Below are positions 12,157 through 36,720 of a stretch of 64,000 bases of DNA, in pieces (the stretch's first letter is position 1; each line of letters opens with the position of its first letter). The notes below the pieces were generated by a model that had not been told where the DNA came from, made no database searches, and saw only the letters and a list, made by a program, of their open reading frames with translations. The stretch comes from Xiphias gladius. Taxonomy: Eukaryota > Chordata > Actinopteri > Istiophoriformes > Xiphiidae. The position numbers and the translations under genes were made by a program. The stretch covers positions 248,001 through 312,000 of the forward strand of contig NC_053403.1 in assembly GCF_016859285.1 (NCBI RefSeq). Reading direction: 5' to 3'.

Positions 12157-15100
12157 ATGCCTTTCGGAAACACCCACAACAAGCTGAAGATGAACTACTC
12201 GGCGGAGCAGGAGTACCCGGACCTCAGCCAGCACAACAACCACATGGCCAAGGTGCTCACGCCTGAGATGTACGCCAGCCTGAGGGACAAGGAGACGCCC
12301 AGTGGATTCACCCTGGACGATGTCATCCAGACCGGCGTGGACAACCCAGGTAACACCCCCTCAACGTTGGTATGTCCTTCGCTAAACCACGTAACCACCC
12401 TTAAATCAGGTAACAACCCTGGTAAACACCAAGTGACTCCGTCCCCAGACCTGCTATCACCTTACCCAGACCAGGTAACTCTTCAACAGACTGCATACCC
12501 CCACTTCCCTAAACCAGGTAACCCGTCCCTCAGACCAGGTAACACCTTCCATAACACAGGTAACCACTCGTCAACGAAGGTACTGTTCCTTCAGAAAATC
12601 AGACCAGGTGACCTCTCCCCAAACCAGAGAGTCCCGTCCACCAGACCAAATAACCCTTCCTCAGACAAGCAGCCCCTTTCCCAGACCGGGTAGTCCCTTC
12701 CCCACTTCAGGTAACTCTTCCCCAGACCAGGTAACCCTGCTCTCCTAAACCAGGTAGGCCTTTTGTGGTGTTGGTCACCTTCACACAAAGACCTTCTCTT
12801 CGGAGTTCAGCTGCTACTTGATTATAAACTCTTTAATTGGATCGACTCGTAAGATCAGGTTAATTTCTGCTCGGTAATTCCCGCACAGGAAGGGGGGGCG
12901 TTGTTTATTTCCTGCCTGATCCTTCTCATCAAATCCAACTTAAACAAGTCGGCAGCATTTGTGCAAACCATTTTAACGCAGAGCAACGAGTATTGGTACT
13001 TTAACCGCCAGTCAGAATGTCAGTGATGGGCGGGAACTGATCGGCCATTTCTGTTTTCCTGCAGGTCACCCGTTCATCATGACGGTGGGCTGTGTCGCCG
13101 GAGACGAGGAGACATATGAGGTGTTCAAAGACCTGATGGACCCAGTGATCGAAGACCGCCACGGAGGATACAAACCATCAGACAAACACAAGACGGACCT
13201 GAACTCCGAAAACCTGCAGGTAAACAACACTGTTCTCATTAACTGATTGACTTTGGTCACTTTACTTTACTTTGCAGTTTGTTTTTATTGCTGTTAGGCT
13301 GCCAACAATAAAACTCAGTAATTCCTGCAGAAGTTTCACATTAAAAGTTTTCCCTTTCCTAGCAGGCTCTTATGTATCAAATCTGGAAGAAGTTTCATTG
13401 ATGGTTCTTGAAACAGATGGGAAAATGTCAAAGTAGAATTGGAATTTATTAGTGAATGAAAAGCGTTAAATTGGTTGTTCAAACACAGTTTGAGGACTGA
13501 TTTGGTAATTATGAGGCTTTGATTCAAACAGTTTATTTTTAAATTAAAGCAAAGTGGCTGCAGAGTTGCAGCTATGATCAGCACTTGTATGATCCGTCAG
13601 TGCTGATCATGTGACTGAACACAGCTGTCAGGTCAAGTCAGTTTCATTTATGCAGCTCCAACAGCTTCGATTTGACGCTTTAATTGTGAGGAAGCCATCT
13701 TACCTTAAACACTGTAAAGTCTTTACTGGTCATCGTCCGGCCAACCGCGCATAAGCTGCAGTGGTGCAGGTTTAATTAACCATTGCTCCAACACTCAATA
13801 ATGGTGTGTGTGACACAGTATGGTCCAGACTGGAATATCTCAGCAACTACTGGATGGATTGTGATGCAATGTGGTCCAGACGTTCGTGTTCCCCTCAGCA
13901 TGAACTGGAATAAATCTGCTGATCCTCTGACTTTTCCTGTAGCGCCATCATCAGGTCAGCATTTGAATTTGTCCAATACTTTGGTTTATGACCAAATACC
14001 TGCAGAACTAATGTCTCAGCACAGCCCCACAGAGCTGCAATTACGGCCGGAGACTCCTAATCTGGTTTCTTTTTAACCCACAAACCATCAGGGTCTTAAC
14101 ACGCATCATCACGGGTTAACGTCAGGATTCTCAGTTGTCTCCATAAATAATCATGGCTCATGTTAAATCATCAACAATCAAATCTATTGAATGGTCAACG
14201 TATGAAAAACAGGACCCTGAACCCCAACAACCTGCAGGCTCCTATTTCTACAGATGAGTCAGTTCACGCATATTCCAAGAGATGTGTCAGAACTGAATTT
14301 ATTATTTTACTGTTGGTGCATTTTTCGACGTGTCAGCCTTGTCATATCTCCTCTGTATCTGTTGATCGATCCAGACCTCTGGTTTCAAATCAATCAGTAA
14401 GCAAAACACCTGTTTTGTTGGTGATCACCTGTCATGTAATCTAATCCCTTCAACGGACCGACTCCGTGGTGCTGAAAGGACAACGGCAGAGAGCCAAGTC
14501 AGTGCTGATTAGCTGCTGATCTCCTTGCTATCTTCTGTGTGTTTCAGGGTGGAGACGATCTGGACCCAAACTATGTTCTGAGCTCTCGGGTTCGGACAGG
14601 ACGGAGTATTCGCGGCTTTTGTCTGCCGCCACACTGCAGCCGTGGAGAACGACGGGCCATCGAGAACCTCTCCATTGAAAGTAGGAAACACAGCTGTACA
14701 GTTTCTACTGTTACTGTTCGTAAACCATCCATTAGTGAGATGGTTTGTTAGTTTTGTTTTTTTTTTTAATATAAAAACAGTCCTGCTTCAGACACATGAT
14801 CCATCACAGTTTCAGCTGTCTGATGGTGCGTTCAGGGACACCGATGATCTGACGGTACTGGGGTTTCTATTTCCGCTGACTCACTGAGGCAGAGGAGGAA
14901 CAATCTCTTCAACAGTCCGGTTTTATTTAGCTCTGACTGCAGCTGAAAACGAAGCTTCTTTATTTAGATGTTTTCCCATCATGCCTCAGTGAGCGTGTCA
15001 GTGAATGCAGCAGCAGCAGATGAAACTGTTATATAACTGTGAGCTGTGTGTTGTCCTGCTGAGACTCCTAATGAGGCCGCGAGCTCAGTCAATCTAAAAC

Positions 15101-18100
15101 TACATCTTTCATATTCAAATGAGACTGAACTGAACTGGACTGGCTGATCCCGGCAGACCAGAGACTGTACTGGCCCCCACTGTCTGAAAAGGAAACAACA
15201 CAGACAGAACTTTGTTTTTCAATTGAAAAAAATTTAAAAAAATACATTTAAATAAGATGGAATTGAAGCCCGCGTGTGAAATAACCAAGGGTCTCTCATT
15301 GGTGACAGTTACCTACTCGTTTTGGTTTTCTAAATCTAACTGGACTTAAATGTTCTGCTTGGTTATCTGGATATTAAATGTAGGGCATAATGAAGAGATG
15401 GGAAAAATCTGAAGGAAATGAAAGTAAAATTAAAAAACAAACAAACTCTAGTATGGTATGAATTATGGAGACAAAGTTGTGACAGTTATTAGAGTTTTGT
15501 GGAGAACAAAGAGATACAGAGTCAGAATAAAGATATGTGGATATCGAGTTGGAATAAATTGTGAGATACAGATCAGATATGAGATATTGAATTACAATAA
15601 AGAGACTCCGAGTCAAAATAAGATACCGAGCCAGAATAAATAGCAAGATACAAGGAACTGTTGAATTTCAAAGATGAGCTTCTTTTAAATCAGCACAAAT
15701 ATCAATTAAAAAGCTTCAGCTGTCCCGCTGCGACTAAAACGACTCAAATTACAAAGTTTCTCCCAGGAACCTTTAGAGGCTGAGGAGGGGTTTGCCCTGA
15801 GACCGTCCTCTCAGGCACCAAACATATCCTGCTTCCTTCTCACCTGACAGACCTGAAGTTTGGTTTATGACCTCCTGACCTTTGACTTTGTGTGCTGTGG
15901 TGCTGCAGGTCTGGACATCCTGGACGGGGACTTGAAGGGGAAGTACTACGCTCTGAAGAACATGACGGAGGAGGAGCAGCAGCAGCTGATCGATGACCAC
16001 TTCCTGTTCGACAAGCCCGTCTCCCCACTGCTGCTGGCGTCCGGCATGGCCCGCGACTGGCCCGACGGCCGTGGCATTTGGTCAGCAAACACACTATGAA
16101 CTCTGACCCCTGACCTGCTGATATACTGAGTGTGAATAAACTGAGATACCGAGTCAGAATAATGACAGAATTAATTGGATTAAACAGATTCGGAAATAAA
16201 GGAGAGACAGAGTCTAAATAATAAGATACCGAGCCAGAATAAATAGCAAGATACAAGGAACTGTTGAATTTCAAAGATGAGCTTCTTTTAAATCAGCACA
16301 AATATCAATTAAAAGCTTCAGCTGTCCGCTGCGACTAAAACGACTCAAATTACAAAGTTTCTCCCAGGAACCTTTAGAGGCTGAGGAGGGGTTTGCCCTG
16401 AGACCGTCCTCTCAGGCACCAAACATATCCTGCTTCCTTCTCACCTGACAGACCTGAAGTTTGGTTTATGACCTCCTGACCTTTGACTTTGTGTGCTGTG
16501 GTGCTGCAGGTCTGGACATCCTGGACGGGGACTTGAAGGGGAAGTACTACGCTCTGAAGAACATGACGGAGGAGGAGCAGCAGCAGCTGATCGATGACCA
16601 CTTCCTGTTCGACAAGCCCGTCTCCCCACTGCTGCTGGCGTCCGGCATGGCCCGCGACTGGCCCGACGGCCGTGGCATTTGGTCAGCAAACACACTATGA
16701 ACTCTGACCCCTGACCTGCTGATATCGTGAGTTGAATAAATTGTGAGATACAGATCAGATATAATGAGATATTGAATTACAATAAAGAGACTCCGAGTCA
16801 AAATAAGATACCGAGCCAGAATAAATAGCAAGATACAAGGAACTGTTGAATTTCAAAGATGAGCTTCTTTTAAATCAGAACAAATATCAATTAAAAAGCT
16901 TCAGCTGTCCCGCTGCGACTAAAACGACTCAAATTACAAAGTTTCTCCCAGGAACCTTTAGAGGCTGAGGAGGGGTTTGCCCTGAGACCGTCCTCTCAGG
17001 CACCAAACATATCCTGCTTCCTTCTCACCTGACAGACCTGAAGTTTGGTTTATGACCTCCTGACCTTTGACTTTGTGTGCTGTGGTGCTGCAGGTCTGGA
17101 CATCCTGGACGGGGACTTGAAGGGGAAGTACTACGCTCTGAAGAACATGACGGAGGAGGAGCAGCAGCAGCTGATCGATGACCACTTCCTGTTCGACAAG
17201 CCCGTCTCCCCACTGCTGCTGGCGTCCGGCATGGCCCGCGACTGGCCCGACGGCCGTGGCATTTGGTCAGCAAACACACTATGAACTCTGACCCCTGACC
17301 TGCTGATATACTGAGTGTGAATAAACTGAGATACCGAGTCAGAATAATGACAGAATTAATTGGATTAAACAGATTCGGAAATAAAGGAGAGACAGAGTCT
17401 AAATAATAAGATACCGAGCCAGAGTCAGAACGATGAGATACCAAGGTGGCATAAATTGATGGGTACAAAGACAGGATAGTGAGATACTGAATCAGAATAC
17501 AAGGATATCGAGTTGTAATTAATTGTGAGATACCATGTCACAATAATGAGATACCAAATTGTAAGATACCAAGTCAGAAAAATGAGACACTGAGGTTGAA
17601 TAAATTCAGAAATACAGAGTCAGGATAAAGACACGTCCAGGCAGAATAAAGAGATACTCTCTGTGATCAACACTTCGCTCTCTGGTCCACCTGCAGGCAC
17701 AACGACAACAAGACCTTCCTGGTTTGGGTGAACGAGGAAGATCACCTGCGCGTCATCAGCATGCAAAAAGGAGGAAACATGAGGGAGGTGTTCACCCGCT
17801 TCTGCACCGGACTCACCAAGGTGAACACCTGCACCTCACTTTCTGTCTATAGTACTCTTTAAAAAGAAGTAGTCAGACCTGTTCACACCTGACCACCTCT
17901 CTCTTTCTCTCTGTGTGGCAGATTGAGGCCTTGTTTAAGGAGCGAGGTCATGAGTTTATGTGGAACGAACACCTGGGCTACGTCCTAACCTGTCCGTCTA
18001 ACCTGGGGACGGGACTGAGGGCCGGAGTCCACGTCAAACTGCCCAACCTCAGCAAGCACGAGAAGTTCGGAGAGATCCTGAAGAGGCTGAGGCTGCAGAA

Positions 18101-19519
18101 GAGAGGAACAGGTAAACCGAGAGAGACAGGTACTCTGACGGGTAGAAAGGTACACAGACTTCCAGAGTCCCCAGAACCAGGTTCCACACAGTTTTAACGG
18201 TGACCTCTGAGCTCCGTGTAAGAACATCAGCTGTCAAAAACACTTGTTTGAGCAGAAAACCATCAGGAATGAGGGCTATTCTGAATCCAAATATCCAGAC
18301 TTCACCACACCTGCAGAGTCCTAGACTTCACAGACGTATTTCTCAGAAAGTCCGACAGTGTCGACGGCGGTCCAAATCCACAATTCATCAATTCACTTCG
18401 TTAAGTTGAACAAGTCAGACACAGTTTACCCACCTTTTAAGGCCTTGTTCAGACTGCCACTCCAGATCCTTGTTTTGTCTTATCCAGATTGTCTCCGGAT
18501 TGACTTTAGAAAGTCTGGACAGCAACAAACCACATGGATCGGATTTCTACAGATGCATCTTAGTCTGGACAGTCTAACCGCTCAAATCGGATTTTCCAAT
18601 TCCCCCTTTGCGTCACTTGCAACACAACAAACAGTGACGATGTCAAATCCAGAGTGACGGAGTGAGCAGAATCCACGCTGCTCTAGCAGAGCGCCTTCAG
18701 AGAATAGTTTTTTAGTGCTATGGAGGACAACAAGACAAACAGTCCGTGGCCAGACGCCAAAATAACAGTAAATTCTGTTTGGAGGGCGAGATGATAGACC
18801 TCCATCTTCAATGCTTCCGTGTTGGAAAGCCGTGTCACTAGCGTGGTTAGCCTATGTCGTTACCACAGCAACCCATGCAGATAGGTTGGTGATGCCTGGA
18901 CACGTTCTGTCCTAAGGATCTGATCTGAGAAACAAATTGGATTTTTCTGGAGTCTGAACAAAGCCCAAGACACTCCTATACAGCTAGACTGAAGTCCACA
19001 GGGCTGAATCCAAAAGTCTGGAGAATGGAGGTTTGGATTCAGTGAGTACCCTCGACTAAAGGTACTCCTGCCGTTTATTTGAGCTGCGGTTTTAGAAACA
19101 AGCTGACCTCTCATCTGAATGTCATTATTACTCCAGAATATACAGAATATACATCCTGAATGAGAAGTCAGTCCTACCCCCTCTCTCACAGCTGAGGAGG
19201 TGAATGTGTCTCCCCCCATTTCACACTCAAATGAATGGGAAGTCAAAGCTAGTGTGACTGGTTGGGGGTTAATTCACAGCAGCGTTCATCAATGAAACGA
19301 TGAACCTACCCCGTTACATCATTTCCTGTCTGTGTCTCAGGTGGTGTGGACACGGCGGCGGTGGGCGGAGTCTTTGACATCTCCAACGCGGACCGTCTGG
19401 GTTTCTCGGAGGTGGAGCTGGTTCAGATGGTGGTGGACGGAGTCAACCTGCTGGTGGACATGGAGAAACGTCTGGAGGCCGGAGAGAGCATCGATGACAT
19501 GATCCCCGAGCAGAAGTGA
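12157..19519 (+). CDS. ckb: Creatine kinase, brain/cytosolic B type
   Basis: This enzyme reversibly transfers phosphate between ATP and creatine in the cytosol to buffer energy. Coding exons: 12157-12349, 13065-13219, 14548-14680, 15909-16080 (or a copy at 16510-16681 or 17094-17265), 17697-17820, 17922-18111, 19341-19519. With one copy of exon 5 the phases all agree and give 381 aa, the standard length. It begins [12 protein letters not shown]. Exon 7 carries the active-site [12 protein letters not shown] motif with Cys at residue 283, and exon 8 carries [14 protein letters not shown]. All junctions are GT-AG, although the exon 5 donor (TTTG|GTCAGC) is weak. The start is set by the exon 2 ATG after a 21-nt leader. 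The gene is convergent with mark3, as in human. The odd features are the triplicated exon 5 and the donor-like repeats in intron 2. Whether it is ckba or ckbb cannot be told. Confidence 0.97.
12350..12760 (+). repeat. Donor-like minisatellite at the start of ckb intron 2
   Basis: Starting exactly at the exon 2 donor, a degenerate unit built on AGACCAGGTAACYCTTCC repeats for about 400 bp. CAG|GTAAC or close variants recur after 12409, 12474, 12517, 12538, 12559, 12607 (GTGAC), 12710 and further on. The ckb frame stays open through the array until a TAG at 12691-12693. Array spacing varies, with 21 bp the clearest step. Confidence 0.85.
13780..14030 (+). repeat. Dispersed fish repeat in ckb intron 3
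   Basis: The stretch with CAACTACTGGATGGATTG, GTTCCCCTCAG, AGCGCCATCATCAGGTCA and TTTGGTTTATGACCAAATAC resembles a very common interspersed element in teleost genomes. The open reading frame through it is fortuitous. The class of element is not known to me. Confidence 0.65.
15455..17665 (+). repeat. GAGATAC-type minisatellite in ckb introns 4-5
   Basis: Diverged copies of a unit of about 25 bp, roughly GAGATACCGAGTCAGAATAA, fill 15460-15655, 16110-16250, 16725-16845 and 17300-17665. The blocks surround each copy of exon 5, and the junctions between the exon copies fall inside them. They therefore supplied the microhomology for duplicating the exon, either in the genome or in the assembly. 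Confidence 0.8.
15600..17420 (+). repeat. ckb: Three tandem copies of the ckb exon 5 segment
   Basis: Segments of about 600 bp containing intron 4 end, exon 5 and intron 5 start occur three times. Exon copies: 15909-16080, 16510-16681, 17094-17265 (offsets 601 and 584 bp). The 172-bp exons have identical predicted protein. Each keeps its GCTGCAG acceptor and GTCAGC donor. Flank differences are few: one A and one C lost from homopolymers in copy 2 (near 16312 and 16328), and one C/A change in copy 3 (near 16879). The upstream flank of copy 1 matches that of copy 3, and the downstream flank of copy 1 also matches that of copy 3. Copy 2 is joined on both sides inside the minisatellite. Confidence 0.95.
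18441..18966. mobile_element. MITE-like element in ckb intron 7
   Basis: The left end GGCCTTGTTCAGACTGCCACTCCAGATCC (given here in two parts: 18441-18455 and 18456-18469) is an imperfect inverted copy of the right end, whose complement reads GGGCTTTGTTCAGACTCC (to 18966). Internal sequence has further inverted ATCCGATT/AATCGGAT-like motifs. There is no ORF. The length of about 525 bp fits a non-autonomous hAT-like DNA transposon. I did not find a convincing target-site duplication, so superfamily is a guess. Confidence 0.6.
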
Positions 19520-19745
19520 ACCGTGTCACTGTAACCTCTGACACCCCTCACTCCCCCTCCTCCTCACCCCTCACTCCCCCTCCTCACTGTAATCAATCAG
19601 AAACCGTCCTGAGGCTGCAGGACGTTTAGAGCCGCTCAGTTAGACTTCAGTCTTCCAACATGTGAAGGATTTTCTATTTCCTGTCTCCACCTGTTGGACT
19701 CATCTAACACCTGAAATATCTAATAAAGTCTCTGTGGCCCCAAAC
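19520..19745 (+). other. ckb: ckb 3' UTR and polyadenylation signal
   Basis: A short 3' UTR of about 225 nt follows the TGA. A canonical AATAAA lies at 19722-19727, and a GT/T-rich stretch follows. The cleavage site near 19745 is inferred. A CTCCCCCTCCTC direct repeat sits just after the stop codon. Confidence 0.85.
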
Positions 19746-22700
19746 TAAACACTGCTGCTACTCACCTGTCTTCATTCCACATACGCACCCAGTATGCTTA
19801 AAACACAGAGCACATGCAGAGCAGGACCAGAACCTTGGAGACTCTCGTGTTTCCTGGATGCTACGTTCAGATAATTAGGCGGTAAAAATTGATAATACCT
19901 CAAAATTGTGATAATAAATCATAACGTTGACTCACATAGTCAAAGTGTTGACTCATCGTCTGAATAACCGCACTTACTTTGTGTGTTGATGTGTTTTTAC
20001 GTCTTTTCCTGGTATAAGTGGGTTTCCACTCTTCGAAGTGACAACTGGTTCTTAATTTAACTAAAATCTGAGGGTTGAAAAATTTCTTTTAAGTAAAGAA
20101 TTAAGACTAAAAATGTTTTCTCACAAGTTCTCATGTTTTGCTGCAATGCATCTGAGCCAGAATCGTTTACACTGTGAATCCTGCAGTTGCAGTTCTTTAT
20201 TGAAGCTCTGTGATGTGCAAACACTTGACAGAGACCAGCTCCGAGACTAAAACCTGAATCCAAACAAAACATTTAACATTCTAACCTTAACCACAGATCT
20301 CAGATCAGTTCTTTAATGTGACCCAACTCCTCTGAACCTCTGATAAAGAATCACATTTATCTCCTGCTTGAGTTTGACTCCAAAAACCAGATGCTGGTCC
20401 AAGCTCTCACAATGATTTTAATAAAACCAGTTATGACCGCACTTGTCTTTTTCATGTCTTATTTCCACTGTTTGAACTGGTGACAATAGATATTCGTGGT
20501 TAAATGGGTTGAACAGACACCTCCTGGTGGTGATGTAGAGTTAGTGACATCATCAATAAAGTGACAGTCCAATACAAACTTTCTATGTTGAAATCAGGTA
20601 TTTGATTTCATTCATGCTTTATTGTACCTTTTTTTTGGTTCGTTTGTCCTTGAAAAGAAGCCGTGTCATTTATGATCAGTTCCGACAGGGAGTGAATCTT
20701 CTTTCTCAAACATCTAGTGTTTCACCAAAAAAGCAAAAATGACAGAAAAGTAAATGTGCTACCAAACTTGTTAATTTTTTATGACACATTTTATCGCTTC
20801 AATTGTTTGGTGACAGATCAGATTTATCTGGAGACCCTGTGGGGTGTCCTGACCCCAGGCCATAGAACCGTCTCAGAGTATGTCCGACAAACCCAACTTA
20901 AGGAATCTAATCTAAAGATAAGAGCTACGTAAGTGGATTCACGATGACATAACAAGAAAGGTGTAATGAAAATAAAATCAGAAGATAAACTCCCTGGAGG
21001 AAAGGACAGTCTGTACATAAAATGTAAATGTACGTCACTGTACGGGAGGTCATCAGCAGGTGGAGTCACCTGAGTGACACCTCAGTGCGGTTCAAACATC
21101 AGTCAGCCACACTGGACGTGTGGAGGTACCAGGGCTGAATCGTTCTAACCCTCCATGAACCCTCTGGGCTTCTGTAGTTTGACTGTCGGTCAAAAAACTT
21201 CATCCAGACAGGAAGCTGTGCTGTCTTCAAGGTGTTTAATGAGACACAGGTGAACCTGAGGTTCAGCTTACAAACAACAACAATCAACCGTTGATCAGCC
21301 GTCGATCAGCCGACAATCAGCCGTTGATCAGCTGACTGATCACATGTACAAAAGAGGAAACAAATCAACATGAAAACAAGGTGAGTGTCTGTCAAACTAT
21401 TTACATTCACAAACACTGACTCACATCTACCTGTCTAGGCACAAACGACTCCACCCCCTTTAGTCTGACACCGCCCTCACCTGTTCTCAGGCGGGCGGGG
21501 CCAAAACACCTGCAGGTTAGTCACTGCAGAGCCTCTTTCAAAATAAACCATTAATGTATATCACAGCAGAACAGTTCCTGTGTCTCCTTTTAAGAACCCT
21601 GGAGTCCAAGTCCCATGATCCTTTGCAGCAGTCAGTTATGTTCATTCAATTACAAGTACAAGCTGCCCCTGCTGTGCTGGGAGCAGGTGAGGGAAACCCC
21701 ATACAGAAAGACAGTGATGTAGTCATCAGTGTGCGGGCTTCATCGTCAATAACCAATAATCAATGAATTTAGACCAGTTTCCTAATAACACCAGAGAGAT
21801 AGACAGAGAGAGAGAGAGAGACAGAGACAGGTGACAGAACAAGGCGACAGCTGATGTGGACATGAGTAGTTATTTGTTGTTTTTTGTTGTTGTGTTTTCA
21901 CCTGTGTCTGTCTGTTGGTTTGTTTGTCAGCAGGATCACACAAAAACTACCGAACCGATCTGCACCAGAATTGGTGGAGGAATGGGGCCTGGTCCAGGGA
22001 AGAACCCATTACATTTTGGGGATGATCTGGTTAAAGGGGCAGGTCCAGGAATTTGTCATTTTCCTTAACATTGCGATATTGGGCAGTTCCCACATTTTCT
22101 CAGGAAATAATGTGTGGAGCTTTATGGACATTTATGGTGTTGAGATCTATGAGTTTGTAGAATTTGGTGGAGGAAATTTCTGAATCTGCATTACACAGTC
22201 TACGATTTATGACTTACTGTGTTTTATAACAAAGAAGTCTCTTATGTTATCAGACTACTTGCTTTTTGCTTTTATTTTTCTTAAGAACTAGACAGACGTG
22301 TAGGAGTGTAAGGCCTTGGCGGAGCGCCGAGTGCAGTTCTAGTTTTTATTTATTGATTGACTGATTTTGGGGAATCTGTCAGCAGTGAACCTGGAAATCA
22401 TTCAGTCATTACAGATACTGTACCTTGTTTTAAACATGGTGAGATGTGTGTGATGTAACCAGACGTCTGTGGAGATCAGCTTCACCGAGAGAAACAGAAA
22501 ATGAAAACAGACCGAAAAACCACAGCGTTCCTGGGAGCACAGCATGTGGTGGATGTGGACTGGCCTTCAGTTGCAGCCACACACTAATGACAGATACTCA
22601 ACATCTACCAGTCACACACATATGACTGCAGCTCTGCTTCACAAACACCTGTCCACTTCCTGCTGTTTGTTTTCCAATCGTCCATCAGATTTTAAATCAA

Positions 22701-22796
22701 CCTGCAGAGGCTGAAACCTGATAATAAACCCACCTGTGCGGTCCGTCCATCTGTCTTTCTCCACACCTGTCTCTGTCTACCTGTCTCACTCTGCCT
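19746..22796. other. Interval between ckb and mark3 3' ends (includes mark3 3' UTR)
   Basis: No coding exon was recognised. The right part must contain the mark3 3' UTR, transcribed leftward from 22796. Candidate AATAAA signals on the minus strand lie at 22345-22350, 22271-22276 and 20618-20623, and I cannot choose among them. A small tandem TGATCAGCCG motif (four variants) occurs at 21288-21332 and a GA-rich run at 21796-21830. Confidence 0.5.
21920..22345 (+). mobile_element. Dispersed interspersed repeat, probably in mark3 3' UTR
   Basis: Characteristic stretches are AAAAACTACCGAACCGATCT (21951-21970), GGAAGAACCCATTACATTTT, TTCCTTAACATTGCGATATTG and the end GGCCTTGGCGGAGCGCCGAG. The whole resembles a very common fish repeat remembered as ending TTGGCGGAGG-GCTCT-GAGTGC. 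It lies antisense to mark3 and within the likely 3' UTR or just beyond it. The class is uncertain. Confidence 0.6.
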
Positions 22797-35570
<12,774 letters not shown>

Positions 35571-36130
35571 GTTACCCGGGTCAGTGTGAGGGAGGTTTGG
35601 TCATGAAGCCGCCTGTCCGCCCCGGAACACCTGCCTAAACTTAGTGGACTATCTGTGGGCTGCTTTCACTTGAGGTCGGGTTTTCTCATCAGGTATTCAC
35701 CCAGCATCACTGGCTCCAGCCCTGGCTACAGGACCAGAGGGTTATCTAGCCTGGCTCGGCTCGGCTCGGCTTCTTTTCCGGCAGTTTTTAACCGACATCT
35801 ATCCAAACTGACCCGGAGCAACAGTTCCTCTTTGCCTGCTAAGTTACCCGGCTAGCTAGTAGCAGCCCGGCAGGACCGGGTATGTGTGTTTCTAGGACCA
35901 GTGCAGGTCCAGATATGCCCGCTGGTCTCTGTCTCGGTTCGGGTCGGTGGAGACACTCCCGGTTCGGTGAGCTCAGCAGCGGGACCCGGTCTGCTCAGCT
36001 TCTCCTCATCCTCTCCAGACAGACACTGCTAGCCGCTTCGCTAGCCTAAACCAAGATGGAGGACTAACCAAACCCAGCGCGCTGACAGGATATGACGTTA
36101 GCAGCAGCGTGGGACGTGATTGGTTAGTCA
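35571..36130 (-). promoter_or_regulatory. mark3: mark3 5' UTR and GC-rich promoter
   Basis: Upstream of the mark3 ATG the sequence becomes CpG-rich, with a GGCTC run at 35750-35770. At 36053-36061 an AAGATGGAG motif matches a YY1-type site (plus strand). TGACGTTA (36093-36100, CRE-like) and ATTGGTT (an inverted CCAAT box, correctly oriented for minus-strand transcription, near 36119) follow. There is no TATA box, which fits a housekeeping-type CpG promoter. The start site is not fixed. Confidence 0.65.
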
Positions 36131-36464
36131 GGCCGAGCGGCGGCGTTTGGTGTTGCTAGGGTGACTGGACAGAGAGGGTGGACAGTACAAACGACACAAT
36201 CGCACTGACACTACAAACTTCAAATAAAATACATTTATAAAGACTCATTTTAAATCACAGTGTGTGAATAGGAGCAAATTATACATATAACATCTGCATA
36301 TATTACCATGGGCAGACGGGCACAGTTTAAAAGACATTGGCACATTTATATGAGTCAAGGTTTGTCAAGACTCACAATGGCAAATAAACAACTTTAAATA
36401 TTCTAATCTGTAATAATATCAAAAGATAAATCAAAATATCGTATACTCATGGACAGATTAAGAG

Positions 36465-36720
36465 AAAATAGGCCCCTGGACACAGAACAAGAGCCCCAGC
36501 CTGAAAAACACACAAAATGACCGCAAACAACATTTTTTGTGTATTTTGATTTCATTTTTGTGGTTCTATTTCGTGTTACAGTCGTTTGCATGTTTTTGTG
36601 GTTCTATTTTGTTTTCTGTGGTCATTTTTTGTGACTTTGTAGTTGTACTGCGTCTTTTTGTGGTTTTCTTGCCTCTCGGTGAGATTTACACGGTCCATTT
36701 TTGCCTAGGGGGCCCTTAAC
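36465..36720. mobile_element. Dispersed repeat with TAGGCCCC/GGGGCCCT ends
   Basis: It starts TAGGCCCCTGGACACAG and ends GCCTAGGGGGCCCTTAAC, an inverted pair. Between them are repeated TTTTTGTGGTTCTATTT units. This looks like a non-autonomous element of about 255 bp with an internal low-complexity block. The family is not identified. Confidence 0.5.

Noticed and set aside
13783..14076. 97-codon ORF in ckb intron 3
   Set aside because: It lies in a dispersed fish repeat and has no splice context.
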